Shown: in pieces, positions 1-7,745 of the stretch
Layout: the number at the start of each line of letters is the position of its first letter
Position numbering within the stretch: the first letter of the stretch is position 1
Origin: Acidobacteriota bacterium
Lineage (GTDB): Bacteria; Acidobacteriota; Terriglobia; Versatilivoradales; Versatilivoraceae
Direction of reading: 5' to 3'
DNA length: 34,643 nucleotides
Assembly: GCA_028875575.1 (NCBI GenBank)
Contig: JAPPDF010000077.1
Coordinates: forward strand, 1-34,643
Notes under the pieces: generated by a model
Told to the model about the DNA's origin: nothing
The model's input: the letters and a program-made list of their open reading frames with translations, nothing else
Database searches by the model: none
Program-made: the position numbers and the translations under genes

Positions 1-435
1 GCAGCGGCCGCTGTCGGAGGTGCAGACGCGTTTCCCGGAGCCTGCTACCCGTCCCGGATGGGCAACCTGTCACCTGTCAGTGGAACGAACACTCCGGCAG
101 GGGGGCCAACGAACTGGCTCAGGATGCCGGCTGAGCGCAACCAGGATTTCAGGTCAGTCCGGCCCCAGCCCTGCCGGGCGGATCGTTCGAGAGTGAAACA
201 ACGGACCCATATGGCCTTGTGAACAGGACGAGAAGCGGTTGGGCAGCAAGCGGAGCACGCCGGCCGGATACTCAGAGGCCGGCCGTAGAGATGCCCCCAC
301 AGATGCCCCTCAATTGTGTTGAAACGATCCATTCCCAAACGACAGACTCCTGGAATCATTGAGCAGAAACAACGAACTGGATGCCGTTCCCTCGTGGTCA
401 ACTCGCATTCCTCTGAGAGTTTACTGTTCAAGAGT
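1..435. other. Non-coding leader region, no gene recognised
   Basis: I see no gene here. Open frames exist on both strands (for example 45-521 minus), but their translations show no domain, signal peptide or ribosome binding site and overlap one another. The regulatory elements of the following operon begin at 436. Confidence 0.5.
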
Positions 436-471
436 GTCCGGAATTGGGACGTGCGGGTCCCGGATGCGGAC
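436..471 (+). promoter_or_regulatory. Tandem enhancer dyads for a sigma-54 activator
   Basis: Two copies of GTYC-N7-GGAC are visible: GTCC at 436-439 with GGAC at 447-450, and GTCC at 457-460 with GGAC at 468-471. Their starts are 21 bp apart, about two helical turns. The same pair with the same offset occurs at 6144-6179 ahead of the other sigma-54 promoter. The likely ligand is the NtrC-type regulator encoded at 3323-4693. That assignment is inference from position and from recurrence at both promoters. Confidence 0.75.
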
Positions 472-528
472 AGGGATGGGTCCAGGCAGTTGGTCTTGAA
501 TCCCGTATTCCTCTGTTTCACAAAGAGT

Positions 529-541
529 TAATACATTGATA
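529..541 (-). promoter_or_regulatory. Candidate IHF/HU bending site
   Basis: Read on the minus strand, TATCAATGTATTA fits the enterobacterial IHF consensus WATCAA-N4-TTR at every defined position. It lies between the enhancer dyads and the -24 element, the usual place for DNA bending at sigma-54 promoters. It is only about 5 bp from the -24 box, and the consensus may not hold in this phylum. Confidence 0.35.
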
Positions 542-545
542 CCGA

Positions 546-561
546 TGGCAATGCGATTGCA
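546..561 (+). promoter_or_regulatory. Sigma-54 (-24/-12) promoter of the first ABC transporter
   Basis: TGGCAATGCGATTGCA matches TGGCAC-N5-TTGCA with one mismatch, and the GG and GC dinucleotides are separated by the required 10 nt. Transcription should begin near 572. The box starts 67 nt before the GTG at 613, exactly the distance seen at the second promoter (6365 to 6432). Confidence 0.85.
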
Positions 562-612
562 GTAAGTCATCTGAGCCGAACTGCATAGCCTGACCCCATA
601 ACCTTAAGGGAA

Positions 613-1383
613 GTGACCGTGCTTAGAGCGGAAAGACTCACCAAGCGATACCGCGGCATCCCGGTAGTTGACCAGGTCACATTTGAGGTGAAGCCCGGGG
701 AAGTCGTTGGGTATTTGGGACCGAACGGCTCGGGCAAAAGCACTACGGTGAAGATGCTGACCACTCTGCTGGAACCGTCTCAAGGACAGATCTTTTTCAA
801 TGGCCAGCCAATCCAAGTTGACCTTCACGGATTCAAGAAACGCTTGGGCTATGTTCCCGAGGAGTCCCATCTCTATCCCTATTTGACGGGAACTGAATAC
901 TTGCAGTTGGTCGGTCGACTGCGCTCCATACCGGAAAGGTTGCTAAACGAAAAAATCGACGCATTTCTACGGTTGTTTTTGCTCCACCCCTTCCGCCACT
1001 CTGCTATTTCGGCTTACTCCAATGGAATGCGACGAAAGATCTTGATCTCTGCTGCTTTGCTCCACAACCCTGACATTGTCATATTCGATGAGCCGGATTC
1101 CGGGCTGGACATCGGGTCGGGTTTAGTTCTGAGGAGCCTTGTCCAGACGTTGGCTGAGGAAAACAAGATCGTCCTTTACTGTTCTCATCTCCTCGATGTC
1201 GTCGAGAAGCTTTGCTCGAAAGTCGCGATTCTCTACCGGGGAAGGATTGTTGCGAATGACTCGATCGACCACTTGAGAACCTTGATGCGAAGACCCTCAC
1301 TCGAGGACGTGTTCACCGAGCTGGTGCGCCAAGAGGACCCATGCCATGTGGCGCGCGACATTGTGAACGTCATGAAATACTGA
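613..1383 (+). CDS. ABC transporter ATP-binding protein
   Basis: This 256-residue ATPase should power the permease that follows. Walker A is GPNGSGKST at residues 36-44. The signature region reads YSNGM rather than the usual LSGGQ, Walker B is IVIFDEP, and an H-loop histidine lies in LYCSHLL. The order and spacing fit the ABC-2 (CcmA-like) class. The start is GTG at 613 with AAGGGA just upstream; its distance from the sigma-54 promoter matches the second operon. The gene ends 7 bp before the permease, so the two are probably co-transcribed and translationally linked. The substrate is unknown. The degenerate signature motif is odd but seen in ABC-2 ATPases. Confidence 0.9.
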   Translation: MTVLRAERLTKRYRGIPVVDQVTFEVKPGEVVGYLGPNGSGKSTTVKMLTTLLEPSQGQIFFNGQPIQVDLHGFKKRLGYVPEESHLYPYLTGTEYLQLVGRLRSIPERLLNEKIDAFLRLFLLHPFRHSAISAYSNGMRRKILISAALLHNPDIVIFDEPDSGLDIGSGLVLRSLVQTLAEENKIVLYCSHLLDVVEKLCSKVAILYRGRIVANDSIDHLRTLMRRPSLEDVFTELVRQEDPCHVARDIVNVMKY

Positions 1384-1390
1384 TGCGATC

Positions 1391-3184
1391 ATGGGCTCTT
1401 CTGGAAATTTACGGGGTCCGGAAAGACGGGGGCCCGTTTTTCTACTCACCCGCCACTTCTTCAGACAGTTTTTTCATAATGACCTGCTCGCTCCACAAAC
1501 CGGGACGGAAATAACTCTGACGCATGTCCTGGCTCTCCTGATGGTGCCAGGGATCTTCATCTCGGTTAGCCTGGCTCGCAAGTATGCCTTTCTCCTGGCC
1601 CACTTCCCTCTGTCTGTTCATCAGGAAGCCACCTTGGAGGACAAGTTTTTCTTTCTCTTTTTCTCCATGCTTGTGATCGCGTTTGTGGCGGTGCTCAACT
1701 GGGATACTCTGTTCCCCACTCGCAAAGACTACAATATTCTTACTCCACTCCCCGTCCGGATGAGAACGTTGCTCGCATGCAAGGGGCTGGCTCTCGTTCT
1801 CTTGCTTCTCCTGTTCACACTGACAGTCAACGCCATTCCGACGGTGCTGTTTCCTCTGGTTGTCAATGCCAACATGGGTTCACTGCTTCATGAAGGACGG
1901 TTCATTCTGGAGTCCGGTGAGCGTGAACAGATTCAGGAGCAAGCCAGGCTGGTCTTTGCAGGCTGGTTTGTTTTGGCGCACGCTTTGAGCGTTACGGCCG
2001 GCAGTGCTTTTGCTTTCTTATCGGTGGTCTCGATCCAGGGAATTCTGATTACTCTGTTCAGAAGCGAGATGCTTCGCCGTGTTTCTCGTGCTGTACAGTT
2101 GCTGCTGATGATGAGTCTGCTTTCGGTGTTCTTCCTTTTCCCCAAGTTGATCTTCAGTTTTGAGAGTCTGCAGCATAACGAACTCTTTCAGACCCTATTC
2201 CCCCCCATGTGGTACCTCGGTCTCTATCAAATGCTTCTTGGCAGTGGAGAGTTTCGGCTTGAATCTCGAATTGGTCTAACAGCACTGACGATGACGGCCC
2301 TTTGCTGTCTCCTGACATACCTGGTTACCTACAAGAGGAAGGTTCAGGAGTCGTGGGAGTCCGTGGAGACAGTACGCCGGCCTGCGAGGGGTTTTCGTTT
2401 ATTAGCCGCCACCTTTGAACGCTTGGTGTTGAGGAACGAAAGAGAGCGGGCCACATTCTACTTTGTTGCAAGAACGCTCCTGAGAAGCCAGAAGCACCGT
2501 GTTTTTCTGGCTGGGTATTTCAGTGTGGGAATGGCGTTGGTATTTGTTGTGCTGATGGATGCACTCTCGATGAGTGGAACTGAGGATTGGAATCCACAAA
2601 GCGTACCGCTGCTATCCGTGCCGCTGATCCTGTCCTTTTTTATCCTGGCTGGAATGCGATACGCCTTCACGGTTCCGTCAGAACTGGAAGCCAACTGGAT
2701 CTTCAGGTTGGCTGAAAATAAAGGGAACGCCAGCGCGATTTCAGGAGTCCATAAAGCCATGCTGGTTCTGGGCATCATGCCTCTATTCATGATGTTGTTT
2801 CCTTCCTATTTGGTGGTGTGGGATGCGACTACCGCTCTACTTCACCTTGCTTACGGGTTTACCCTCGCACTGACTCTCATCGAGATCCTCCTCTTCAAGT
2901 TCCCGAAGATCCCGTTCACCTGCTCCTACTTGCCCGGGAGAGCAAACCTCAAGGGTTTATGGTTCCCCTATTTTCTCTTCTTTGTGACTTACGCCCACGC
3001 CATGGCAAAGCTCGAGGCGTGGCTGTTCGGAAACCCACTCTATTTCATCCTGTTTTATGCCTTCGCAATTCCTGCATTGCTTGTAGCCGTGATGTACAGG
3101 AACCGTCTATGGAACAGCGATCTGGCAATTGTCTATCTTGAAACTGCCGAACCAACTGTCAGAACTCTGAAACTAGGTGGATAG
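1391..3184 (+). CDS. Large multi-spanning ABC transporter permease
   Basis: This 597-residue protein has many hydrophobic stretches, for example around residues 45-70, 85-105, 125-160, 190-225, 235-255 and 385-430, with another group in the last 150 residues. That is the pattern of a polytopic inner-membrane permease, and its place 7 bp after the ATPase gene makes it the likely partner. I do not recognise a named family; it resembles large ABC-2-type permeases, perhaps two half-permeases in one chain. No signal peptide or periplasmic domain stands out. Substrate and direction are unknown, with export more likely given the ABC-2-type ATPase. There is no clear ribosome binding site, which fits translational coupling. 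Confidence 0.8.
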   Translation: MGSSGNLRGPERRGPVFLLTRHFFRQFFHNDLLAPQTGTEITLTHVLALLMVPGIFISVSLARKYAFLLAHFPLSVHQEATLEDKFFFLFFSMLVIAFVAVLNWDTLFPTRKDYNILTPLPVRMRTLLACKGLALVLLLLLFTLTVNAIPTVLFPLVVNANMGSLLHEGRFILESGEREQIQEQARLVFAGWFVLAHALSVTAGSAFAFLSVVSIQGILITLFRSEMLRRVSRAVQLLLMMSLLSVFFLFPKLIFSFESLQHNELFQTLFPPMWYLGLYQMLLGSGEFRLESRIGLTALTMTALCCLLTYLVTYKRKVQESWESVETVRRPARGFRLLAATFERLVLRNERERATFYFVARTLLRSQKHRVFLAGYFSVGMALVFVVLMDALSMSGTEDWNPQSVPLLSVPLILSFFILAGMRYAFTVPSELEANWIFRLAENKGNASAISGVHKAMLVLGIMPLFMMLFPSYLVVWDATTALLHLAYGFTLALTLIEILLFKFPKIPFTCSYLPGRANLKGLWFPYFLFFVTYAHAMAKLEAWLFGNPLYFILFYAFAIPALLVAVMYRNRLWNSDLAIVYLETAEPTVRTLKLGG

Positions 3185-3219
3185 CCCACAGAGGGCCGAC
3201 GACGAGTGTTTCACCGTTG

Positions 3220-3234
3220 GTCCGAATCGAGAAC
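3220..3234 (+). promoter_or_regulatory. Possible regulator site before the response regulator gene
   Basis: GTCC-N7-GAAC is a symmetric variant of the dyads at the two sigma-54 promoters (GTYC-N7-GRAC). It is a single copy and I see no GG-N10-GC promoter after it. It may mark autoregulation or be chance; about two such matches are expected in a window this size. Confidence 0.3.
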
Positions 3235-3322
3235 ACGGAGAGGTACCTCTTTCAGGGCATTGAGATGATCCAAGTGCTCAGGGAGTCATTTTGGACGAAG
3301 TACCGACAGGAGAGAGTCCACA

Positions 3323-4693
3323 GTGAGTGCAAACGAGAAGCCATCAGCGAGAATCCTGGTCGCTGACGATCAATCCGACGTGTTGGAAGCTGTTCGATTA
3401 TTGCTCAAGCGAGAAGCTTTCCAGGTAGAGACCGCCCGTAGCCCACGGCAAGTCCTCGGTCTTCTGAGGACCCGAGAGTTTGATGTCCTGCTTATCGACC
3501 TGAACTACACGCGGGACACTACATCCGGTCAGGAAGGGCTGAACTTGCTCACCGAAATTCGCGAGCTTGACGGCACGCTGCCCGTGGTGGTGATGACGGC
3601 TTGGGGAAGTATAGAGCTCGCGGTAGAGGCCATGAGACGGGGCGCTCGTGATTTCATTCAGAAACCCTGGGAAAATCAGCGTCTGAAAGCGATTTTGCGG
3701 ACCCAAACCGAGCTCGGTCGTGCGCTCCGTCAGAGCCGCCGTCTCGAGGCCGAGAACCAGGTATTACGGGGTCAGAAGTTTCCCAGGCTGATCGCGAACT
3801 CCGAAGCCATGAAGCCCGTCCTGGAGATGATTGAACGTGTGGGGCCATCGGATACGAATATCCTGATCACCGGAAACAACGGTACGGGGAAAGGGGTGGT
3901 GGCTCACCATTTGCACGCGGTTTCGCGAAGAGCTGCGAAGCCGCTGGTGACCGTCAATACAGGCGGGCTTCCGGAAGGCGTGTTCGAAAGCGAGGTGTTC
4001 GGCCACGTCAAGGGCGCTTACACCGATGCGAAAGCCAATCGTATTGGACGCTTTGAGATGGCCGATGGGGGTACGCTCTTTCTTGACGAGATTTCCAATA
4101 TTTCCCTCAATGAGCAAGCCAAACTCTTGCGGGTGCTGGAGAGTGGAGAGTTCGAACCCGTAGGTTCTTCCAAGACTCGCATCGTCGATGTCAGAGTCTT
4201 CTCTGCCACCAACGCTGATCTCAAGAAAGCCGTTGGCGAAGGCCGGTTCAGGCAGGATCTGTATTTCCGGCTGAATACCATCGAGATCCCCCTACCGCCC
4301 TTGAACCAGCGACAGCAAGACATACCGTTGCTGGCAGAGTACTTTCTCCAGCGGCATGTGCGGCACTACGGCAAAAGGTTGGTCGGATTCAATGACGCCG
4401 CCTTGCAAGCCATGCGGGACTATCCCTGGCCGGGAAACGTTCGCGAGCTCGACCATGCCGTAGAAAGAGCAGTCCTCATGGCAAAGGGTACCACGGTGCA
4501 CGTTGCTGACCTCGGCCTCGGTTTTCCGCGCGACGGAGCCAATCCTCCGGAAGACCTCAGCCTGGAAGAAGTCGAGCGACTGTTAATCCAAAAGGCACTG
4601 GTTCGGTGTGAAGGCAATGTCCGCAGAGCGGCAGAGGTCTTGGGTTTGAGCAGGAGCGCACTCTACAGGAGGCTGCAACGACACGGTCTGTAA
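3323..4693 (+). CDS. Sigma-54-dependent response regulator, NtrC family
   Basis: A full-length 456-residue bacterial enhancer-binding protein. Residues 8-125 are a receiver domain with phospho-acceptor Asp59 (LLIDL), Thr92 and Lys114 (QKPW). Residues 155-385 are the AAA+ domain with Walker A GNNGTGKG (184-191), Walker B GTLFLDE (250-256) and the RFRQDLYFRL region near 308. The sigma-54 contact loop reads GAYTDA (231-236) instead of GAFTGA. Residues 428-455 are a Fis-type helix-turn-helix (NVRRAAEVLGLSRSALYRRL). The start is GTG at 3323 behind a GGAGAG stretch. The kinase gene follows at once. It is the obvious candidate to act at the sigma-54 promoters at 546 and 6365 that flank it. Confidence 0.96.
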   Translation: MSANEKPSARILVADDQSDVLEAVRLLLKREAFQVETARSPRQVLGLLRTREFDVLLIDLNYTRDTTSGQEGLNLLTEIRELDGTLPVVVMTAWGSIELAVEAMRRGARDFIQKPWENQRLKAILRTQTELGRALRQSRRLEAENQVLRGQKFPRLIANSEAMKPVLEMIERVGPSDTNILITGNNGTGKGVVAHHLHAVSRRAAKPLVTVNTGGLPEGVFESEVFGHVKGAYTDAKANRIGRFEMADGGTLFLDEISNISLNEQAKLLRVLESGEFEPVGSSKTRIVDVRVFSATNADLKKAVGEGRFRQDLYFRLNTIEIPLPPLNQRQQDIPLLAEYFLQRHVRHYGKRLVGFNDAALQAMRDYPWPGNVRELDHAVERAVLMAKGTTVHVADLGLGFPRDGANPPEDLSLEEVERLLIQKALVRCEGNVRRAAEVLGLSRSALYRRLQRHGL

Positions 4694-4703
4694 GCCTGTC
4701 CGG

Positions 4704-4763
4704 ATGGAAAAACAAGGCAGCAGCCTGTTTTGGGTCTTCTTGACCGTAGGACAGATCTTATGA
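4704..4763 (+). CDS. Possible 19-codon upstream ORF overlapping the kinase start
   Basis: An ATG at 4704 opens 19 hydrophobic-leaning codons. The frame stops with a TGA that overlaps the kinase ATG as ATGA at 4760-4763. Such overlaps can couple translation. There is no convincing ribosome binding site before 4704, so this may be chance. Confidence 0.2.
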   Translation: MEKQGSSLFWVFLTVGQIL

Positions 4764-6124
4764 CGGAGCGAACACCCATCACAAAACGAAGACTCACTCA
4801 TGAAGGGCGGATCACACTTCTGGCGGTTGGTGCGGGAGTGCCTGCGACGGCTGTGGCCCTGGTCCTGCTTTGGACCGGAGAATTCAGTTTCAGGACGCAG
4901 TGGACGTTGACGCTGTTTCTTGGCCTGCTCTGGTGGGGGTTTTCTTTTGCTGTGCGCGGGTGGGTGGTTTCCCGGCTCCGGACTCTGTCCAATCTTCTTG
5001 CTGCACTGCGGCAAGGAGACTACTCATTTCGGGCAAGAGATGCACGGAGAAATGACCCCTTGGGTGAGGTGATGTTGGAAGTCAACACGCTTGGCGAGAC
5101 ACTCCGAGAGCAGCGCCTGGAAACACTGGAAGCCACCAATCTTCTCCATCGTGTGATGGCGGAAATCGAGGTGGCTATCTTTGCCTTCGATGACGGACAC
5201 CGGTTGCGGCTTGTGAATAGAGCTGGAGAACGGTTGCTCGGGCAAGCTTCAGAGAGGATTCTGGGCAGTCGAGCCGAGAAACTTGGCTTGGCCGATTGTC
5301 TGCGAGGTGAGTCTGTGGCGATCCTGAATAAGACCTTTGCCGGACAGTCGGGCAGATGGGGTGTACGGCGCAGTACCTTTCGATCCCAGGGGTTGCCCCA
5401 TCAGCTTCTGGTTCTGTCAGATTTAAGTCGTACCCTGAGAGAGGAGGAACGATTCGCCTGGCAGCGTCTGGTAAGGGTATTAGGCCATGAGCTCAACAAT
5501 TCCCTGGCACCCATCCAGTCCATTACCGGGAGCCTCGGGCACTTGATGCTCAGGAAGCCTCGGCCAACAGACTGGGAGGAAGATCTTCATCGGGGTTTGG
5601 AAGTCATTCGGTCTCGCTGTGATTCGCTCAACCGTTTCATGCGGGCCTATACGAGGCTGGCGCGGCTGCCACAGCCAAAGATTGGCTCGGTGGAACTGGG
5701 GGGCTTGATCCATCGCGTCAAGGGTCTGGAAACGCGTCTTCCGATCATCCTCTCGGAGGGTCCGAATTTCACGATCCAGGCCGACGGGGATCAGTTGGAA
5801 CAACTACTGATCAACCTGGTGAAAAATGCCGTCGATGCCGCCCTGGAAACACAAGGGGACGTAAGAATGGGATGGATCAAGAAGAGGGATCGGTTCGAGG
5901 TCTGGGTGGAAGACGAAGGTCCAGGGATTTCGGACACAGCCAACCTGTTTGTGCCCTTCTATACAACGAAACCCAATGGACTAGGGATCGGATTGGTCCT
6001 GAGTCGCCAGATCGCCGAGGCTCACGGCGGACGGCTCTCGCTGGAAAATCGAAAAACCGGTCAGGGTTGCGAAGCGCGCCTCTATCTCCCGCTGGATCAC
6101 CAACACCGAGCGTTTGGAAGCTGA
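4760..6124 (+). CDS. Sensor histidine kinase, NtrY-like
   Basis: A 454-residue inner-membrane kinase. Two transmembrane segments lie near residues 18-40 and 47-67 with almost no periplasmic loop between them, so the signal may be sensed in the membrane or cytoplasm. A HAMP-like linker (about 68-125) and a PAS-like domain (about 130-225) follow. The H-box is LGHELNNSLAPIQS with phospho-acceptor His243. The ATPase domain shows the N-box LLINLVKNAVDAA, the G1 box VEDEGPGIS and a G2 box NGLGIGLVLS. An in-frame TTG at 4730 would add 10 residues; I chose the ATG at 4760. It should phosphorylate the response regulator encoded 66 bp upstream. Confidence 0.94.
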   Translation: MTERTPITKRRLTHEGRITLLAVGAGVPATAVALVLLWTGEFSFRTQWTLTLFLGLLWWGFSFAVRGWVVSRLRTLSNLLAALRQGDYSFRARDARRNDPLGEVMLEVNTLGETLREQRLETLEATNLLHRVMAEIEVAIFAFDDGHRLRLVNRAGERLLGQASERILGSRAEKLGLADCLRGESVAILNKTFAGQSGRWGVRRSTFRSQGLPHQLLVLSDLSRTLREEERFAWQRLVRVLGHELNNSLAPIQSITGSLGHLMLRKPRPTDWEEDLHRGLEVIRSRCDSLNRFMRAYTRLARLPQPKIGSVELGGLIHRVKGLETRLPIILSEGPNFTIQADGDQLEQLLINLVKNAVDAALETQGDVRMGWIKKRDRFEVWVEDEGPGISDTANLFVPFYTTKPNGLGIGLVLSRQIAEAHGGRLSLENRKTGQGCEARLYLPLDHQHRAFGS

Positions 6125-6143
6125 CCGTGAACTGAGACGTAGT

Positions 6144-6179
6144 GTTCAATTCCGGGACTCATTCGTTCCAGAAACGGAC
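6144..6179 (+). promoter_or_regulatory. Tandem enhancer dyads, second promoter
   Basis: GTTC at 6144-6147 pairs with GGAC at 6155-6158, and GTTC at 6165-6168 with GGAC at 6176-6179. Both have a 7-nt spacer and their starts are 21 bp apart, the same geometry as at 436-471. They end about 186 bp before the -24 box, compared with about 75 bp at the first promoter. Such variable distance is typical of enhancers that act by DNA looping. Confidence 0.75.
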
Positions 6180-6364
6180 ACTTCCTCTGTTTCGAGCGCC
6201 TTTCTGTCGTAAGGATCCCTTGTCATCTCTGACTGACACCGCCTGGCGGAAGCGTGGTGACAAAGCCTATCCGTTGAAGAATCAGCAACTAAAGGGTGAA
6301 GCGGGAGAGTACGGCGGTCGCGGCTGCCATTTTTTGGGCCCCAATCCGGAAAGAGGTGGTTCGA

Positions 6365-6380
6365 TGGCAATCACCTTGCA
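6365..6380 (+). promoter_or_regulatory. Sigma-54 (-24/-12) promoter of the MacAB-like operon
   Basis: TGGCAATCACCTTGCA has GG and GC separated by 10 nt and differs from TGGCAC-N5-TTGCA at one position, the same one as in the 546 promoter. Both boxes are preceded by GA, giving a shared GATGGCAAT. The box starts 67 nt before the ATG at 6432. The predicted transcription start is near 6391. Confidence 0.87.
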
Positions 6381-6431
6381 ATCCGATAAGGGAGGGCAGG
6401 GCCCCCTGCCCAAAGGCTCTACCTGGTCGTC

Positions 6432-7736
6432 ATGCCTATGAACAGTCTCTCTTCGAGTTCCCTAGTTGGCAAGGGCAGCGGCCTGGATATTCCACGCAAT
6501 GACGCTGCCTTCAAACGTCGTCTGCGACGCATCCTATACCCTGTAGTCATTATCGTTTCTTTAGTTGTGATCCGCGTTGGCGTGTCACGTCTGGAGCCTG
6601 CTGCACCCACAGTTGCCCGAGGGACGGTATGGACGGATACCGTCAAGCGTGGTTCGATGCTGAGGCGAGTCCGTGGTCTCGGTTTCTTGATGCCCGAAGA
6701 AATTCGCTGGATCCCGGCGGTGACTGACGGCCGAGTAGAACGGATTCTTGTGCTGCCCGGGGCTGCGGTCAAAAAAGACGCCGTCTTGGTGGAGTTGAGC
6801 AATCCCAAGCTGAATCTGGCTGCCTTGGAGGCAGAGTTCCGATTGAAGGCCGCTGAAGCCGAATATAAGGATCTCAAGGTAACGCTCGAGAGCGAACGCC
6901 TGGATCAACTAGCCGCGACCGTGCGGCTGAATGCTGAATATCGACAGGCCCGACTAAAGGCGGACCGGGATGAGATGCTCGCCGAAGAGGGTCTGGCGCC
7001 TGACCTGACAGTTCAGCTCTCCAGGGTCACAGCGGATGAATTGGCCAATCGAGTTGTCCTTGAGGAGAAGAGGCTGGAAATCAGCGATGAATCCGTAGAG
7101 GCGCGACTGGCGGCTCAGCTTGTAAAGGTAGAGGAGCTTCGAGCGGTGCACCGATTGAAGCTGCGTCAGTTGGCCTCTCTGAAAGTGCGAGCCGACATGG
7201 AAGGGGTACTACAGGAGCTTCCGATAGAGGTCGGTCAGCAGGTGACCCCCGGTACCAACCTGGCTCGCGTATCAGATCCGTCGCGGTTGAAAGCCGAAAT
7301 CAAGATCTCAGAGACACGAGCCAAGGATATTCAGTTCGGTATGCCCGCAAGCATAGATACTCGAAATGGCGTGATACGCGGAAGCGTGGCGAGGATTGAT
7401 CCCGCCGCACAGAACGGGACGGTAGCGGTGGATGTCAAGCTCAAAGGACCGTTGCCGAGAGGAGCGCGCCCGGACTTGAGTGTGGAGGGAATCATTGAGC
7501 TGGAACGGCTCGAGAACGTGCTGTACCTTGATCGCCCTGCCATTGGACACGAGAAGAGTCTCGTAACGCTCTTCAAGCTTGTAAGGGAGACCGGCGAAGC
7601 GATTCGAATCCCAGTCAAGCTGGGCCGAAGCTCGGTGGATAAGATCGAGATACAGGAAGGCCTGGACATCGAGGATGAAGTCATACTGTCGGACATGTCG
7701 GCCTGGGACGGTTACGACCGCATTCGGCTGGATTGA
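6432..7736 (+). CDS. HlyD/MacA-type periplasmic adaptor of an efflux pump
   Basis: A 434-residue membrane-fusion protein linking an inner-membrane ABC exporter to an outer-membrane channel. An N-terminal anchor lies at about residues 33-52. A biotinyl-lipoyl half follows (DGRVERILVLPGAAVKKDAVL), then a long charged alpha-helical hairpin at about 135-250, the second lipoyl half (about 255-285, with IEVGQQVTPGTNLARV) and beta-barrel and membrane-proximal domains to the end. The start is ATG at 6432, placed 67 nt after the sigma-54 box; no strong ribosome binding site is visible, and ATG at 6438 is an alternative. The ATPase and permease follow in the same direction. No TolC-like gene is present in the window. 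Confidence 0.9.
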   Translation: MPMNSLSSSSLVGKGSGLDIPRNDAAFKRRLRRILYPVVIIVSLVVIRVGVSRLEPAAPTVARGTVWTDTVKRGSMLRRVRGLGFLMPEEIRWIPAVTDGRVERILVLPGAAVKKDAVLVELSNPKLNLAALEAEFRLKAAEAEYKDLKVTLESERLDQLAATVRLNAEYRQARLKADRDEMLAEEGLAPDLTVQLSRVTADELANRVVLEEKRLEISDESVEARLAAQLVKVEELRAVHRLKLRQLASLKVRADMEGVLQELPIEVGQQVTPGTNLARVSDPSRLKAEIKISETRAKDIQFGMPASIDTRNGVIRGSVARIDPAAQNGTVAVDVKLKGPLPRGARPDLSVEGIIELERLENVLYLDRPAIGHEKSLVTLFKLVRETGEAIRIPVKLGRSSVDKIEIQEGLDIEDEVILSDMSAWDGYDRIRLD

Positions 7737-7745
7737 GAAAGATCC

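Larger units (their letters stand above)
6125..6431 (+). other. Regulatory spacer before the MacAB-like operon
   Basis: No gene is seen. The spacer holds the twin enhancer dyads (6144-6179), a TGTCA-N8-TGACA dyad (6221-6238) directly followed by CCGCC-T-GGCGG (6239-6249), and the sigma-54 promoter (6365-6380). The two middle palindromes have no counterpart at the first promoter, so their role is unknown. Confidence 0.6.

Noticed and set aside
45-521. 158-codon open frame on the minus strand
   Set aside because: No domain, signal or ribosome binding site, and it covers the enhancer dyads at 436-471.
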